A stretch of DNA of 64,000 bases from Calothrix sp. PCC 7507. Lineage in GTDB: Bacteria; Cyanobacteriota; Cyanobacteriia; Cyanobacteriales; Nostocaceae. Of this stretch, positions 50,627-60,611 are shown in pieces (within the stretch, counting starts at the first letter, position 1; every line of letters starts with the position of its first letter). The notes below the pieces were generated by a model that did no database searches, was not told where the DNA came from, and saw nothing but the letters and a program-made list of their open reading frames with translations. A program made the position numbers and the translations under genes. The stretch is from contig NC_019682.1 of NCBI RefSeq assembly GCF_000316575.1, forward strand, positions 5,939,501-6,003,500, given 5' to 3'.

Positions 50627-53401
50627 GTGGAGAATCAGGAAAAGGGAAGTGAAACTATTAAATTAAAAATTAAAAAAGCCGGATTCTTCATTTTTAATTT
50701 GCAATTTTTACTTTTAAATAGCTTTGCTGTTTTACCAGCAATGGCGGCAACTGAAGAACCGCTATTGAGTATAGTACAGAGCCAAGAAAATGTTAATCAA
50801 TGGGTAGGGATTACCAACCGTTTACAGGCGGCTGGGGTGAAATATTGTGTGATTCCCCTAGGGAATGTGAAGAGTGCGGCAGATTGGGGCGATCGCCGGG
50901 TATTGTTTTTGCCAAATGTGGAGACAATTACACCAGCACAAGCGATCGCCCTCGAAGAATGGATGAGCAAAGGCGGGCGTTTAATTGCTAGCGGCCCTGT
51001 AGGTAGTCTTTCTGCATCAGGAGTCCGCCAGTTGTTACGCACCCTCTTGGGAAGCTATTGGGGATTCAGTTTCGAGCAAACGCAACAGTTACAATCCCCC
51101 AAAACCAAGACACAGGAATGGGCTAACCAAAACAGCCTTTTTGGCAAAGTACATGGTGGCGTTGTCGTTCCTGATGATGCTTCCAGTCAAGCTGCTGCGG
51201 TTTGGAATTCCCAAGACAGTCCCGCTGCAGTCGTGACTACTGAACGCTCCACTTTGTTGGGTTGGCGCTGGGGGGTAGACACAGCATCTGCACCAGATCT
51301 AGATAGTGCATGGTTAAAAGCTAGCCTCAATCATCATTTGAATGCGTCGTCAAATGGCAACAAGAAAATAGCCGGAGGTTCGGAAAGCTGTAGTACTACA
51401 GTGGCGGCTATTACGGTGAAGGGGGCAGAAAATAACTCTGCTTTACCGATATCCCCGCGTCCTCGCGTTGCTATTCCTGCTCCCACTCCGCCTAGAACTA
51501 CTAGAATTGCCACAGCCCCCCAACCCAGACCCCTAGTGAGAGTCGCACCCCAGCGATCGCCTGAAGCAATTGACCAATTAGAACAAGCAGTGCGTCTAGA
51601 TGTCGTACCCAACTCTGGCGCACCCATTGATAGCAGCCAAGCGATCGCCCTCCAGCAAGAACTAGAAAATCTCATTGGTCGGGTGGAAAGCGCCCATCTA
51701 GCTGCTTCAGTGTCTCCTTCTAATAGGGGTGCAGTCACCACCAGAACCCCCCGTGCTTTAAAGGTAGAGCGTTCTGAGTTGATTTCTAGCAGAACAGGTA
51801 TACCAGTCATCAGCACAGAACAAGCGATCGCCCAGTCCAGGGAAATTGCCAAAAACTTACCCCAGTTGATTGCCCAAAAAAACTATGCTTTAGCCCGTCA
51901 GCAATGGCTCACAGCCAAAGCAAGTTTGTGGAAGCAGTTCCCCCTAGATCGCAGAATTGCCCAGCCAGAAATCCGCTCAGTATGGTTAGATCGGGGGACA
52001 ATTGTCCGCGCTGGTAGCGAGGCTGGGTTAGCGGAGATTTTTGATCGCCTGGCCCAGGCGGGAATCAATACTGTCTTTTTTGAAACTGTCAACGCTAGTT
52101 ATCCGATTTATCCAAGTCAAGTCGCGCCGCAACAAAACCCGTTAATTCAGGGATGGGACCCATTAGCCGTCGGGGTTAAATTAGCCCATGCACGCGGTAT
52201 GGAATTACATGCTTGGGTTTGGGCTTTTGCGGCTGGTAATCAGCGTCACAATGAAATTATCAACGTCAACCCCGATTATCCAGGGCCAGTACTAGCCGCC
52301 CATCCCGATTGGGCAAACTATGATAACCGTGGCAACATAATTCCCGTCGGTCAGACCAAGCCATTTTTAGACCCAGCTAATCCTGAAGTCCGGCAATACC
52401 TCATCAAGCTGTATGAAGAAATAGTCACTCGCTATCAGGTAGATGGTCTACAGTTAGACTACATTCGCTATCCCTTCCAAGACCCAGCCGCAGGCAAAAT
52501 TTACGGCTATGGCAAAGCCTCTAGAGAAAAATTTCAGCAATTGACTGGTGTAGATCCTCTGAATATTTCTCCCAACGACCGGGAAATGTGGCAAAAATGG
52601 ACAGCCTTTCGTACCGAGCAAATTGATAGTTTTGTTGCTGAAGTTTCCCAGCATTTGCGGCAAAAGCAATCAAATTTGATTTTGTCGGTGGCTGTATTTC
52701 CCCTCCCAGAAATAGAACGAATTCAGAAAATCCAACAGCACTGGGAAGTTTGGGCGAGGCGAGGGGATATAGATTTAATTGTGCCGATGACTTATGCCTT
52801 AGATACTTCTCGTTTCCAACGACTGGCGCAACCTTGGATTGCGTCTACAAAATTGGGATCTACTTTATTAGTGCCGGGAATTCGTCTGCTTTCCTTGCCA
52901 ACTGTGGGAGCATTTGATCAACTGCAGTTAGTGAGGGACTTACCAGTTAGTGGTTACGCACTCTTTGCCGCTGAAAATTTGAACAACGAGCTACACAAGC
53001 TCTTTAGTAGTACCCAAGGCAAGCTGCAACAAACAACGAGTGAACCTATTCCTCACCGTCAGCCTTTTCAAACTGCTGCTGTTCGTTATGCAGCCCTGCA
53101 AAGGGAATGGAAATTTGTTTTGCAAAACGACCAGATGCGAATGTCTGCTACCACAATTTCAGAATTTAACATCCAGACGGAAGTCTTACAAAATACTTTA
53201 AATCAGCTGGCGACTTCGCCTTCAGCTAGCCAGTTACTAACAGCGAGAGGCTCTTTGACTAGGTTCCAAACTCAATTTAGAGCATGGATGCGTGAAGAGG
53301 CTATAGAAAATCCTTATCAAGTCAAAGCGTGGGAAAATCGTCTTGTCACTATAGAAAGACTTTTACGTTACGGCGAACGGCGCGTGCTGTTGCGTCCCTA
53401 G
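50627..53401 (+). CDS. Secreted GH10-like (GHL10/DUF187) glycoside hydrolase
   Basis: A 924-residue exported protein. A signal segment (about 20-42, ending AMA) is followed by a domain with ThuA/GATase-like features (about 45-240), a Pro/Thr-rich linker with R-rich strands, and a catalytic GHL10/DUF187-type TIM barrel (about 450-760) with ELHAWVWAF, VDGLQLDYIRYP and the IDLIVPMTYALD strand. The C-terminal part is helical. It probably cleaves glycans of the wall or sheath; the substrate is unknown. GTG at 50627 follows GAGGAG, a good ribosome-binding site. Confidence 0.85.
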   Translation: MENQEKGSETIKLKIKKAGFFIFNLQFLLLNSFAVLPAMAATEEPLLSIVQSQENVNQWVGITNRLQAAGVKYCVIPLGNVKSAADWGDRRVLFLPNVETITPAQAIALEEWMSKGGRLIASGPVGSLSASGVRQLLRTLLGSYWGFSFEQTQQLQSPKTKTQEWANQNSLFGKVHGGVVVPDDASSQAAAVWNSQDSPAAVVTTERSTLLGWRWGVDTASAPDLDSAWLKASLNHHLNASSNGNKKIAGGSESCSTTVAAITVKGAENNSALPISPRPRVAIPAPTPPRTTRIATAPQPRPLVRVAPQRSPEAIDQLEQAVRLDVVPNSGAPIDSSQAIALQQELENLIGRVESAHLAASVSPSNRGAVTTRTPRALKVERSELISSRTGIPVISTEQAIAQSREIAKNLPQLIAQKNYALARQQWLTAKASLWKQFPLDRRIAQPEIRSVWLDRGTIVRAGSEAGLAEIFDRLAQAGINTVFFETVNASYPIYPSQVAPQQNPLIQGWDPLAVGVKLAHARGMELHAWVWAFAAGNQRHNEIINVNPDYPGPVLAAHPDWANYDNRGNIIPVGQTKPFLDPANPEVRQYLIKLYEEIVTRYQVDGLQLDYIRYPFQDPAAGKIYGYGKASREKFQQLTGVDPLNISPNDREMWQKWTAFRTEQIDSFVAEVSQHLRQKQSNLILSVAVFPLPEIERIQKIQQHWEVWARRGDIDLIVPMTYALDTSRFQRLAQPWIASTKLGSTLLVPGIRLLSLPTVGAFDQLQLVRDLPVSGYALFAAENLNNELHKLFSSTQGKLQQTTSEPIPHRQPFQTAAVRYAALQREWKFVLQNDQMRMSATTISEFNIQTEVLQNTLNQLATSPSASQLLTARGSLTRFQTQFRAWMREEAIENPYQVKAWENRLVTIERLLRYGERRVLLRP

Positions 53402-53431
53402 GGAAGAGGCAGGGGGATGAGGGAGGTGGGG

Positions 53432-53458
53432 GAGATGAGGGAGATGAGGGAGATGAGC
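53432..53458. repeat. 9-base tandem repeat (GAGATGAGG)
   Basis: Three copies of GAGATGAGG follow the hydrolase gene. The spacer also contains CCCCTGCCCCC-type and GACACTGAGCGTAGCC-type dispersed repeats. Confidence 0.75.
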
Positions 53459-53561
53459 GAGAATTAATTAATGCCCCCTACCTCCTGGACACTGAGCGTA
53501 GCCAAAGTGTGCCCCTTGCTCCCCTGCCCCCTGCCCATTCTTTATTCCCCATACCCATTTT

Positions 53562-56500
53562 ATGCAAGCTTTTCCTCCGCCTCTTTGGCTAACCTGCTTA
53601 AGGTCAATAATTGACTTTTCGCCGTTGACGGTCGAGCCGGAAACGCCAGTATTAGAAGCGATCGCGCTCATGGCAAAGTCGGGCAAAAGTGCTTTAGTTG
53701 GATCGGCTTCGCAAATAGTGGGCTGGTTGACAGAGCGAGATGTGGTCAAGCTTGTCGCTTCTGGGGTTGACTTGAAAACATCTCAGATGTGTGAAGTCAT
53801 GCACGCCTACAGCATCTCCCTACAACTGTCTGAATTTGCAGATTTAAAAACAGTATTATCACTGATGCAACAGCATCAGTTGGATTTACTGCCAGTTGTC
53901 GATGAGCAAGGTCAACTTGTTGGTACAGTCACCGCTGAAAGTATTTGTCAGGCACTGCAAGCAGAGTTAAGAGAAACCAGTATAGATATTACCGAATTTC
54001 AGCAAGTACAAGCGGATTTAGAGGCGCGAGTAGCTAAACGCACACAATCTCTCAGAAAAATCAACCAGCAATTAGTGGATGAAATGAGCGATCGCCCGCA
54101 AGCGCCACAAGAGCTAGAACAAAGCGAAGCGCGCTGGCGATTTTTAGCCGAAACCATACCACAACAAGTATGGATAGCGCAAGCAGATGGTAGCATTGAG
54201 TATGTTAACCAGCGTTTCCTCGACTACTTTGGTTGTACCAAAGAACAAATACTTGACTGGAAATGGCAGCAATGGAAACATCCAGAAGATTTACCTCAAT
54301 GTCTGGATGCGTGGCAAAAATCCTTAGCTACAGGGGAAACTTTTGAAATCGAATCCCGATGGCTCAGAGCCGCTGACAATACCTATCGCTGGCATTTAGT
54401 ACGCGCTTTACCCTGGTATGATCAACAAGGAAAAATAGTCAACTGGTTTGGCACAAACACAGATATTCATGATCGCAAACTCATAGAGCAAGCTTTAGCA
54501 GAGCGCGTCCGGCTAGCTGACTTTCGTGCCGATGTCGATACAATTCTCACCCAGAGTCATAGCTTAAAAGACTTAATGCATGGCTGCACTGAGGCTGTAG
54601 TCCAACATCTTGATGCTGCCTTTGCTCGCATCTGGATGTTAAACAAACAGGAGAATGTACTAGAATTACAAGTCAGTTCGGGAATCTACACCCATATTGA
54701 TGGGTATCATCAACGCATTCCGGTTGGTGAATACAAAATTGGTTTGATTGCTCAACAGGGTAAACCCCATTTAACCAACTCCGTACTCACCGATCCTCGA
54801 ATTAGTCAAAAAGACTGGGCGCAACGAGAAGGGATGATTGCCTTTGCTGGCTATCCCCTGATTGTTGAAGGGGAAACACTAGGAGTAATGGCAATGTTTT
54901 CTCGCCAAGAACTCACGGAATCTACCTTAAAAGCCTTGGAAATTGCTGCCGATGAAATTGCTTTTGGCATTAAGCGTCAACTTATCGAAGCAGCGCTGAA
55001 ACATAGTGAAGAAAGGTTCCGCAACTTAGTTGAAGCCAGCAGTGATTGGGTATGGGAAGTTAATGAAAATGCTGTTTACACTTATGCTAGCCCCAAAGTA
55101 CGAGACATCTTGGGTTACACACCACAAGAAATTATTGGCAAAACCCTCTTTGAATTAATGCCACCGGAAGAGGGTGGACGTGTTGCTAACATTTTTGCAC
55201 CAATAGCAGCTGCACAACAACCATTTAAATGTTTAGAAAACATTAACATTCATCAAGATGGCCATTTAGTTGTTCTTGAAACCAGTGGAGAGCCAATCTT
55301 TGATACTGAAGGTAAATTTCGTGGCTATCGTGGCATGGATCGCGATATCACTGAGCGTAAATTAGTAGAAGAGTCTTTGTTACGCTTTCGCAAAGCTATA
55401 GAAAGTACTAGTGATGCCGTTGTTATAGCTGACAGTCAAGGTCAGTGTATTTATGTAAATCCGGCATTTGTGGAAATATACGGTTATACCTTAGAGGAAT
55501 TACAAGCTGCTGGGGGAGCAACAGTGATTTTTCAGCAGCCCCAACAGTGTGAGCAAATATTGGCTACTGTGATGAGTGGGCAGTCATGGCGCGGTGAAAC
55601 GACGATGAGAGCGCGGAGTGGTGGCATTGTCCAAATTGACCTCCGTTCTGATGCAATTAAGGATGTTACTGGTAAAATTATCGGTAAAGTATGTATCCAT
55701 ACTGATATCACCCAGCGTCAGCAGGCAGAATCAGATTTATGGCTGCGTGATCGGGCGATCGCTGCCAGTAGCAACGGCATTGTGATTATTGATGTTAGGA
55801 TGCAAGATGAACCAATTATCTATGTTAATCCAGCCTTTGAGCGCATGACTGGCTACTGTGCAGCAGAAGTCATCGGGCAAAGTCGTCGTTGGTTACAACA
55901 TGCTGATATCAAGCAACCAGAACTACAACAACTCAGCACGGCCATGCAAACAGGACAAGATTGCACCGTAATTTTACGTAATAGCCGTAAAGATGGCAGC
56001 CTGTTTTGGAACCAGTTAAACATTTCTCCTGTTTGCGACGTTGATGGTGAACTCACCCACTACATCGGTATCCAAACCGATATTACTGAACGTAAACAAT
56101 TAGAAAAAGACCTAAGAGTAGCACTAGAAACCGAAAAAGAACTCAAATCTCGTTTTATTTCCATGATTTCCCACGAATTCCGCACCCCATTAAGTACTAT
56201 CCTTTCTTCCTCTGAGTTACTAGAACACTACCGCCACAAATGGACGGAGGAAAAACAACTCACTCACCTGCATCGCATTCAAAGCGCCGTCAAACGCATG
56301 ACTGAAATGTTGAATGATGTTTTGTTTATGGGCAAGGCAGAAACGGGAATACTAGACTATAGACCAACATCTCTCGATTTAGTGGCTTACTGCCGTCATT
56401 TAGTGGAAGACCTGGAACTGAGTCTCAATAATCAGCACCAAATTTCTTTCACTAGTGAATTTGATTTCATGACATGCAACATGGATAATAAGTTACTTGA

Positions 56501-56813
56501 ACATATTCTCTGTAACTTACTCTCGAATGCAATCAAGTATTCTCCGGCTAATAGCACCATCGAGTTTACTCTCGGTTGTCAGCATGGACAGGCAATATTT
56601 CAAATCCGAGACCAGGGAATTGGCATTCCCGAACAAGACCTACCGGATATTTTTGAATCATTTCATCGCGCCCAGAATGTCGGAAATATCTTAGGTACTG
56701 GATTAGGATTAGCAATTGTTAAAAACTGTGTTGATATCCACCAAGGTGAAATTTTCGTCACCAGTCAGCTTGGCATTGGGACAACATTTACTGTCACCCT
56801 ACCATTAAAGTGA
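53562..56813 (+). CDS. CBS-PAS-GAF-PAS histidine kinase
   Basis: A 1083-residue soluble sensor kinase. Domain order: a pair of CBS domains (about 15-135), a coiled linker, a PAS domain (about 185-310), a GAF domain (about 325-470), three further PAS domains (about 490-850), then the HisKA domain with His871 in SHEFRTPL, and the HATPase with NLLSNAIKYSP, DQGIGIPE and GTGLGLAIVKN. All catalytic boxes are intact, and the absence of a membrane helix suggests it senses internal signals. The start ATG at 53562 lacks a clear ribosome-binding site. The receiver-EAL gene follows by 73 bases. Confidence 0.93.
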   Translation: MQAFPPPLWLTCLRSIIDFSPLTVEPETPVLEAIALMAKSGKSALVGSASQIVGWLTERDVVKLVASGVDLKTSQMCEVMHAYSISLQLSEFADLKTVLSLMQQHQLDLLPVVDEQGQLVGTVTAESICQALQAELRETSIDITEFQQVQADLEARVAKRTQSLRKINQQLVDEMSDRPQAPQELEQSEARWRFLAETIPQQVWIAQADGSIEYVNQRFLDYFGCTKEQILDWKWQQWKHPEDLPQCLDAWQKSLATGETFEIESRWLRAADNTYRWHLVRALPWYDQQGKIVNWFGTNTDIHDRKLIEQALAERVRLADFRADVDTILTQSHSLKDLMHGCTEAVVQHLDAAFARIWMLNKQENVLELQVSSGIYTHIDGYHQRIPVGEYKIGLIAQQGKPHLTNSVLTDPRISQKDWAQREGMIAFAGYPLIVEGETLGVMAMFSRQELTESTLKALEIAADEIAFGIKRQLIEAALKHSEERFRNLVEASSDWVWEVNENAVYTYASPKVRDILGYTPQEIIGKTLFELMPPEEGGRVANIFAPIAAAQQPFKCLENINIHQDGHLVVLETSGEPIFDTEGKFRGYRGMDRDITERKLVEESLLRFRKAIESTSDAVVIADSQGQCIYVNPAFVEIYGYTLEELQAAGGATVIFQQPQQCEQILATVMSGQSWRGETTMRARSGGIVQIDLRSDAIKDVTGKIIGKVCIHTDITQRQQAESDLWLRDRAIAASSNGIVIIDVRMQDEPIIYVNPAFERMTGYCAAEVIGQSRRWLQHADIKQPELQQLSTAMQTGQDCTVILRNSRKDGSLFWNQLNISPVCDVDGELTHYIGIQTDITERKQLEKDLRVALETEKELKSRFISMISHEFRTPLSTILSSSELLEHYRHKWTEEKQLTHLHRIQSAVKRMTEMLNDVLFMGKAETGILDYRPTSLDLVAYCRHLVEDLELSLNNQHQISFTSEFDFMTCNMDNKLLEHILCNLLSNAIKYSPANSTIEFTLGCQHGQAIFQIRDQGIGIPEQDLPDIFESFHRAQNVGNILGTGLGLAIVKNCVDIHQGEIFVTSQLGIGTTFTVTLPLK

Positions 56814-56886
56814 AATGGGGTATTGGGTATTGGGAGAAATAGCTAATGACAAATGAAAAATAACAAATGACAAACAGAGGTGAATT

Positions 56887-58080
56887 ATGCCTAAAATTTT
56901 AGTTATTGAAGATGAAGAATTAGTCCGTGAAAATCTTCTAGATTTACTTGAAGCTGAGGATTTTGATACTATTGCGGCTGCAAATGGAAAAATAGGAGTA
57001 AACTTAGCCTTTTCTGAATTACCAGATTTAATTTTGTGTGACATGATGATGCCAGAAATTGATGGTTATGGGGTGTTATCAATATTACGTCAAGACCCAA
57101 TAATGTCCACAATTCCTTTCATTTTCCTAACTGCTAAATCCGCTAAATCTGACTTTCGTCAAGGCATGGACATGGGTGCAGATGACTATCTCACTAAGCC
57201 ATTTACTCGCGCGGAATTATTAAGTGCGATTATGAACCGCTTGGAAAAAAAAGCTACTTTAAAAAAATATTTATTATCAACTCAAACTGCACTTAAAACA
57301 TTATCGCCAAAAATGCAGTTATTAGAAATGAATTTATCGCGCGTTATCCAAGAAGAAATTTTTCAAGAATTTGAGTTGTCTTATCAACCAATTATAGATA
57401 CTTCTTCCGGTAAAATAATTGCAGCCGAAAGTTTATTAAGTTGGCAAAGTCCTGAAATAGGTCTAGTTTCTCCTGCTGAATTCATTCCTTTAGCTGAATC
57501 CACAGGTTTAATTATTTCTATAGATAACTGGGTGTTAAAAACTACTTGTGAGCAAATTAATAGATGGCGAAATTATGTAGAAATTTTTCCTTTAACTATT
57601 GCTGTTAATGTGTCTGGAACTCTTTTAAATAAACCAAATTTCATTCACCAAATAATTGAACTTTTAGAAACCTATAATTTAGCACCTCAAGATATAAAAA
57701 TAGAACTTAATGAAAGTGCAATTATGCAAGATGTTAATAGTGCAATCAGTACCATGACTAAATTGCAATCTCTGGGTGTAAGCATCGCTGTTGATGAATT
57801 TGGTATGGGTTATCATTCTTTGATAAATCTCAAAGAATTACCCATTAATACTTTGAAAATTGGACAATATTTTGTCCACAACGTTGCGACAAATCAGGAA
57901 AAATCAGAATTTACTAAATCCTTGATTAATATGGCTCATAGTCTTAAATTACAGGTGGTAGCTGAGGGGGTTGACACAGAAGCAGATTTGTCTTTTTTAC
58001 GGAAAAATAATTGTGATGCTGTGCAAGGTTCTCTATTAAGTTGTCCATTATCAGCAGCAGAGTTGGAAAACTTCTTTTAG
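56887..58080 (+). CDS. Response regulator with EAL domain
   Basis: A 397-residue protein. The receiver domain (1-122) has acidic residues and Asp52 in LCDMMMPEID, then T-A, and Lys in DDYLTKPF. The EAL domain (about 150-397) should hydrolyse cyclic-di-GMP, but motifs differ from the textbook: EAL reads ESL, the DDFGTGYSS loop reads DEFGMGYHS, and KID reads KIG. The key Glu, the NVS Asn and the QG Gln are kept. It may be weakly active or a receptor. It follows the CBS-PAS kinase gene and is probably its partner. Confidence 0.88.
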   Translation: MPKILVIEDEELVRENLLDLLEAEDFDTIAAANGKIGVNLAFSELPDLILCDMMMPEIDGYGVLSILRQDPIMSTIPFIFLTAKSAKSDFRQGMDMGADDYLTKPFTRAELLSAIMNRLEKKATLKKYLLSTQTALKTLSPKMQLLEMNLSRVIQEEIFQEFELSYQPIIDTSSGKIIAAESLLSWQSPEIGLVSPAEFIPLAESTGLIISIDNWVLKTTCEQINRWRNYVEIFPLTIAVNVSGTLLNKPNFIHQIIELLETYNLAPQDIKIELNESAIMQDVNSAISTMTKLQSLGVSIAVDEFGMGYHSLINLKELPINTLKIGQYFVHNVATNQEKSEFTKSLINMAHSLKLQVVAEGVDTEADLSFLRKNNCDAVQGSLLSCPLSAAELENFF

Positions 58081-58224
58081 AGGATATTTGAAAAGTCTTG
58101 GAAGGCATAAAAAGTCATTCTGAGTGGAGCTTTGGGGTACGTTCCTCAGCATGACAGAGAAGGAAACTTTTTAAACATGCTCTTAAACAACAAGTGCTGA
58201 TCCACGCAAATAAAAATCAGGAGA

Positions 58225-60567
58225 ATGGTAAAAAGATCACTTCAAGCAACAGATGAAGGTATTAGAAAAGCCAAACAGGCTTTTAAGCGCAAAGGTTGGA
58301 CACAAGAATATTTAGCTACTGTAGTAGGTTTAGAAACTCGTCAGCCCATTTGGAAGTTTTTTACTGGTAAGCCTATTGACCGTCAAGCTTTCAATGAGAT
58401 TTGCTTTATCTTAGAGCTAGACCCATCAGAAATCTCCCAAAAATCTGCTATTGATGAATTAAAACCTTTAGACAAGCCTACTTATAATACTCTGGATATT
58501 GATATCTTAGTCAAAAAGCTGCGGGCGGCTCATTATGATAAGATTCAAGCCCAGTGCGGTACTTTGCATCTTTTGGATATTGCTCAACCTATTGGATTAA
58601 ATGACCTTTATGTTGATGTCAATATTCTGGAAGAAATGACTAGTAAAAGATGGGTAGAAACTACGGATTTGCGAAAGTTCGATACTAATGAATTTGATAG
58701 ATTTGGATTAGGTAAAGTTCGTCAAAAACGGGTTTGGGGGATAGAGGCTTTTGTACAATATTCTAAACTGATGGTGCTGGGAAAACCAGGCTCTGGTAAA
58801 ACTACATTTTTGCAATCAATTGCTATCAGTTGTAATCAGGGATTTTTCCAGCCAGATTGTCTACCAATTTTCATCAGTTTAAAAAACTTTGCTGAGGATA
58901 CTAGAGGTCGGAAGCAAATTAGTTTATTAAGCTATATCTATGAATATTTTTGTAATTTTGGTGTGATTGAGGAAGAACTGATTAAAGTTTTTTCTCATGG
59001 AAAAGCTCTGATTTTACTAGACGGTTTAGACGAAGTTATTGGAGAGGATTGTGATGAAGTTATTAAAAGTATTCGGTATTTTCTAGATATTTTTTACAAA
59101 ATTAGGATAATTATTACGTGCCGTATTGCTGCCCAAAATTATAAATTTCATGGATTTACTGAAGTAGAAATTGCAGATTTTACCAAAACTCAAATTGCTG
59201 CTTTTGCTAACAAATGGTTTTTGGCTGTCGCCAAGAACTCGCATATGGAAGCAAAAGCCTTGGCAAATAAGTTTATGCAAAAAATAGAACTGGCCGAAAA
59301 TTTACAATTTTTAGAGTTAGCATCTACACCAATTTTACTTAATCTTACCTGTTTATTATTTCAGTTCCTAGAGGATTTTCCTGCTGCAAGATCTGAATTG
59401 TATAGAAAAGGATTAGAACTATTATTAGTACGCTGGGATGAAGCCAGGGGGATTAAACGAGACCAAGTTTATCGTGATTTATCATTGCTACATAAAATCA
59501 AGTTACTTAGTTATGTGGCAGCAATTACCTTTACCCAGGGAGATTACTTACTACCAGAAACTAAAATGCGGCAACACATTGCTGACTATCTACGCTACCT
59601 TCCTGAAGTAACAACTGATGTGGATGCTTTAGAACTAGAGAGTGGTGCTGTATTGAAAGCAATTGAGGTTCAACATGGATTGCTTATAGAAAGAGCTAGG
59701 GGAATTTACTCTTTTTCTCATTTAACTTTTCAAGAGTATTTTACTGCTCGAGAAATTGTTGCTAATGCTAATATTAAAACACTGCAAGAACTGATAACTC
59801 ATTTAGATGAAAAACGCTGGCGAGAAGTCTTTTTATTAAGTGCAGAAATTTTGCAGCCTGCCGATGATTTGTTACAGCTAATAAAGCAACAAATTGATGC
59901 TTTAGTAACCACAAATGCCAACTTGCAGAATTTTCTTAACTGGGTATGGCAAAAATCTTGTTTGGTCGGTAAGTCTTATCATCCGTCCAGTGTGCGTGCT
60001 TTTTATTTTACTATTTCCCTGCCTCCAGAACATCCTTTAGCTAACGACCAGAAATTGGCTATATCTTTGGATCATCAGATTGCTGTTAATCTTGGCGTTG
60101 ATTTGGCTTTAGATTTAGCGCTAACTCATGCTCTGACTGTGAGTTTGGGGATGACGGCTGATATTTTTTTCCAACGGGTTTCTGCGCTCATTTTAGCTCT
60201 CGATCTTGATCATCTACTCCATGAGCAATCATCTTTACAAAAATCGCTGCAAGACCTGAAAGACGAGCTACCATTCACAAATCAAAGTAGAGAAGGATTA
60301 AAAATATGGTGGCAAACTCATGGAGAAACTTGGACTGAAAAACTACGAACCCTGATGATTAGCGATCGCCAAATTGGCCACATTTGGTATTTTACTCCAG
60401 AAGAGTGGTCATGCTTGCAGCAGTATTGGGATGCCAACCAATTATTGCTAGATTGCCTCAAGGGTGCTAGTAATGTCACGCCAAATTTGCGGCAAGCAAT
60501 AGAAAATAGCTTATTTTTGGTTAATAGTTCTGTCAAAATCGGACTTGAGACGGGCGACAATTATTAA
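58225..60567 (+). CDS. NACHT NTPase with N-terminal helix-turn-helix domain
   Basis: A 780-residue STAND-type NTPase. The N-terminal 70 residues form a helix-turn-helix-like domain (AKQAFKRKGWTQEYLATVVGL then IWKFFTGKPIDRQAFNEIC). Walker A is GKPGSGKT (186-193) and Walker B is LILLDGLDE (262-270), with the sensor-like ITCR segment (about 300). The middle contains FSHLTFQEYFTAREIV, a typical NACHT winged-helix end. The C-terminal 200 residues are Leu/Asp/Ala-rich helices (VDLALDLALTHAL). Relatives, the bacterial NACHT proteins, defend against phages. The sensor or effector part is uncertain, and no nuclease is visible. Confidence 0.82.
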   Translation: MVKRSLQATDEGIRKAKQAFKRKGWTQEYLATVVGLETRQPIWKFFTGKPIDRQAFNEICFILELDPSEISQKSAIDELKPLDKPTYNTLDIDILVKKLRAAHYDKIQAQCGTLHLLDIAQPIGLNDLYVDVNILEEMTSKRWVETTDLRKFDTNEFDRFGLGKVRQKRVWGIEAFVQYSKLMVLGKPGSGKTTFLQSIAISCNQGFFQPDCLPIFISLKNFAEDTRGRKQISLLSYIYEYFCNFGVIEEELIKVFSHGKALILLDGLDEVIGEDCDEVIKSIRYFLDIFYKIRIIITCRIAAQNYKFHGFTEVEIADFTKTQIAAFANKWFLAVAKNSHMEAKALANKFMQKIELAENLQFLELASTPILLNLTCLLFQFLEDFPAARSELYRKGLELLLVRWDEARGIKRDQVYRDLSLLHKIKLLSYVAAITFTQGDYLLPETKMRQHIADYLRYLPEVTTDVDALELESGAVLKAIEVQHGLLIERARGIYSFSHLTFQEYFTAREIVANANIKTLQELITHLDEKRWREVFLLSAEILQPADDLLQLIKQQIDALVTTNANLQNFLNWVWQKSCLVGKSYHPSSVRAFYFTISLPPEHPLANDQKLAISLDHQIAVNLGVDLALDLALTHALTVSLGMTADIFFQRVSALILALDLDHLLHEQSSLQKSLQDLKDELPFTNQSREGLKIWWQTHGETWTEKLRTLMISDRQIGHIWYFTPEEWSCLQQYWDANQLLLDCLKGASNVTPNLRQAIENSLFLVNSSVKIGLETGDNY

Positions 60568-60611
60568 GTTTTAAGTCTAAGGTAGAAAAATTGTGTATAA
60601 ATATTGCTCCC

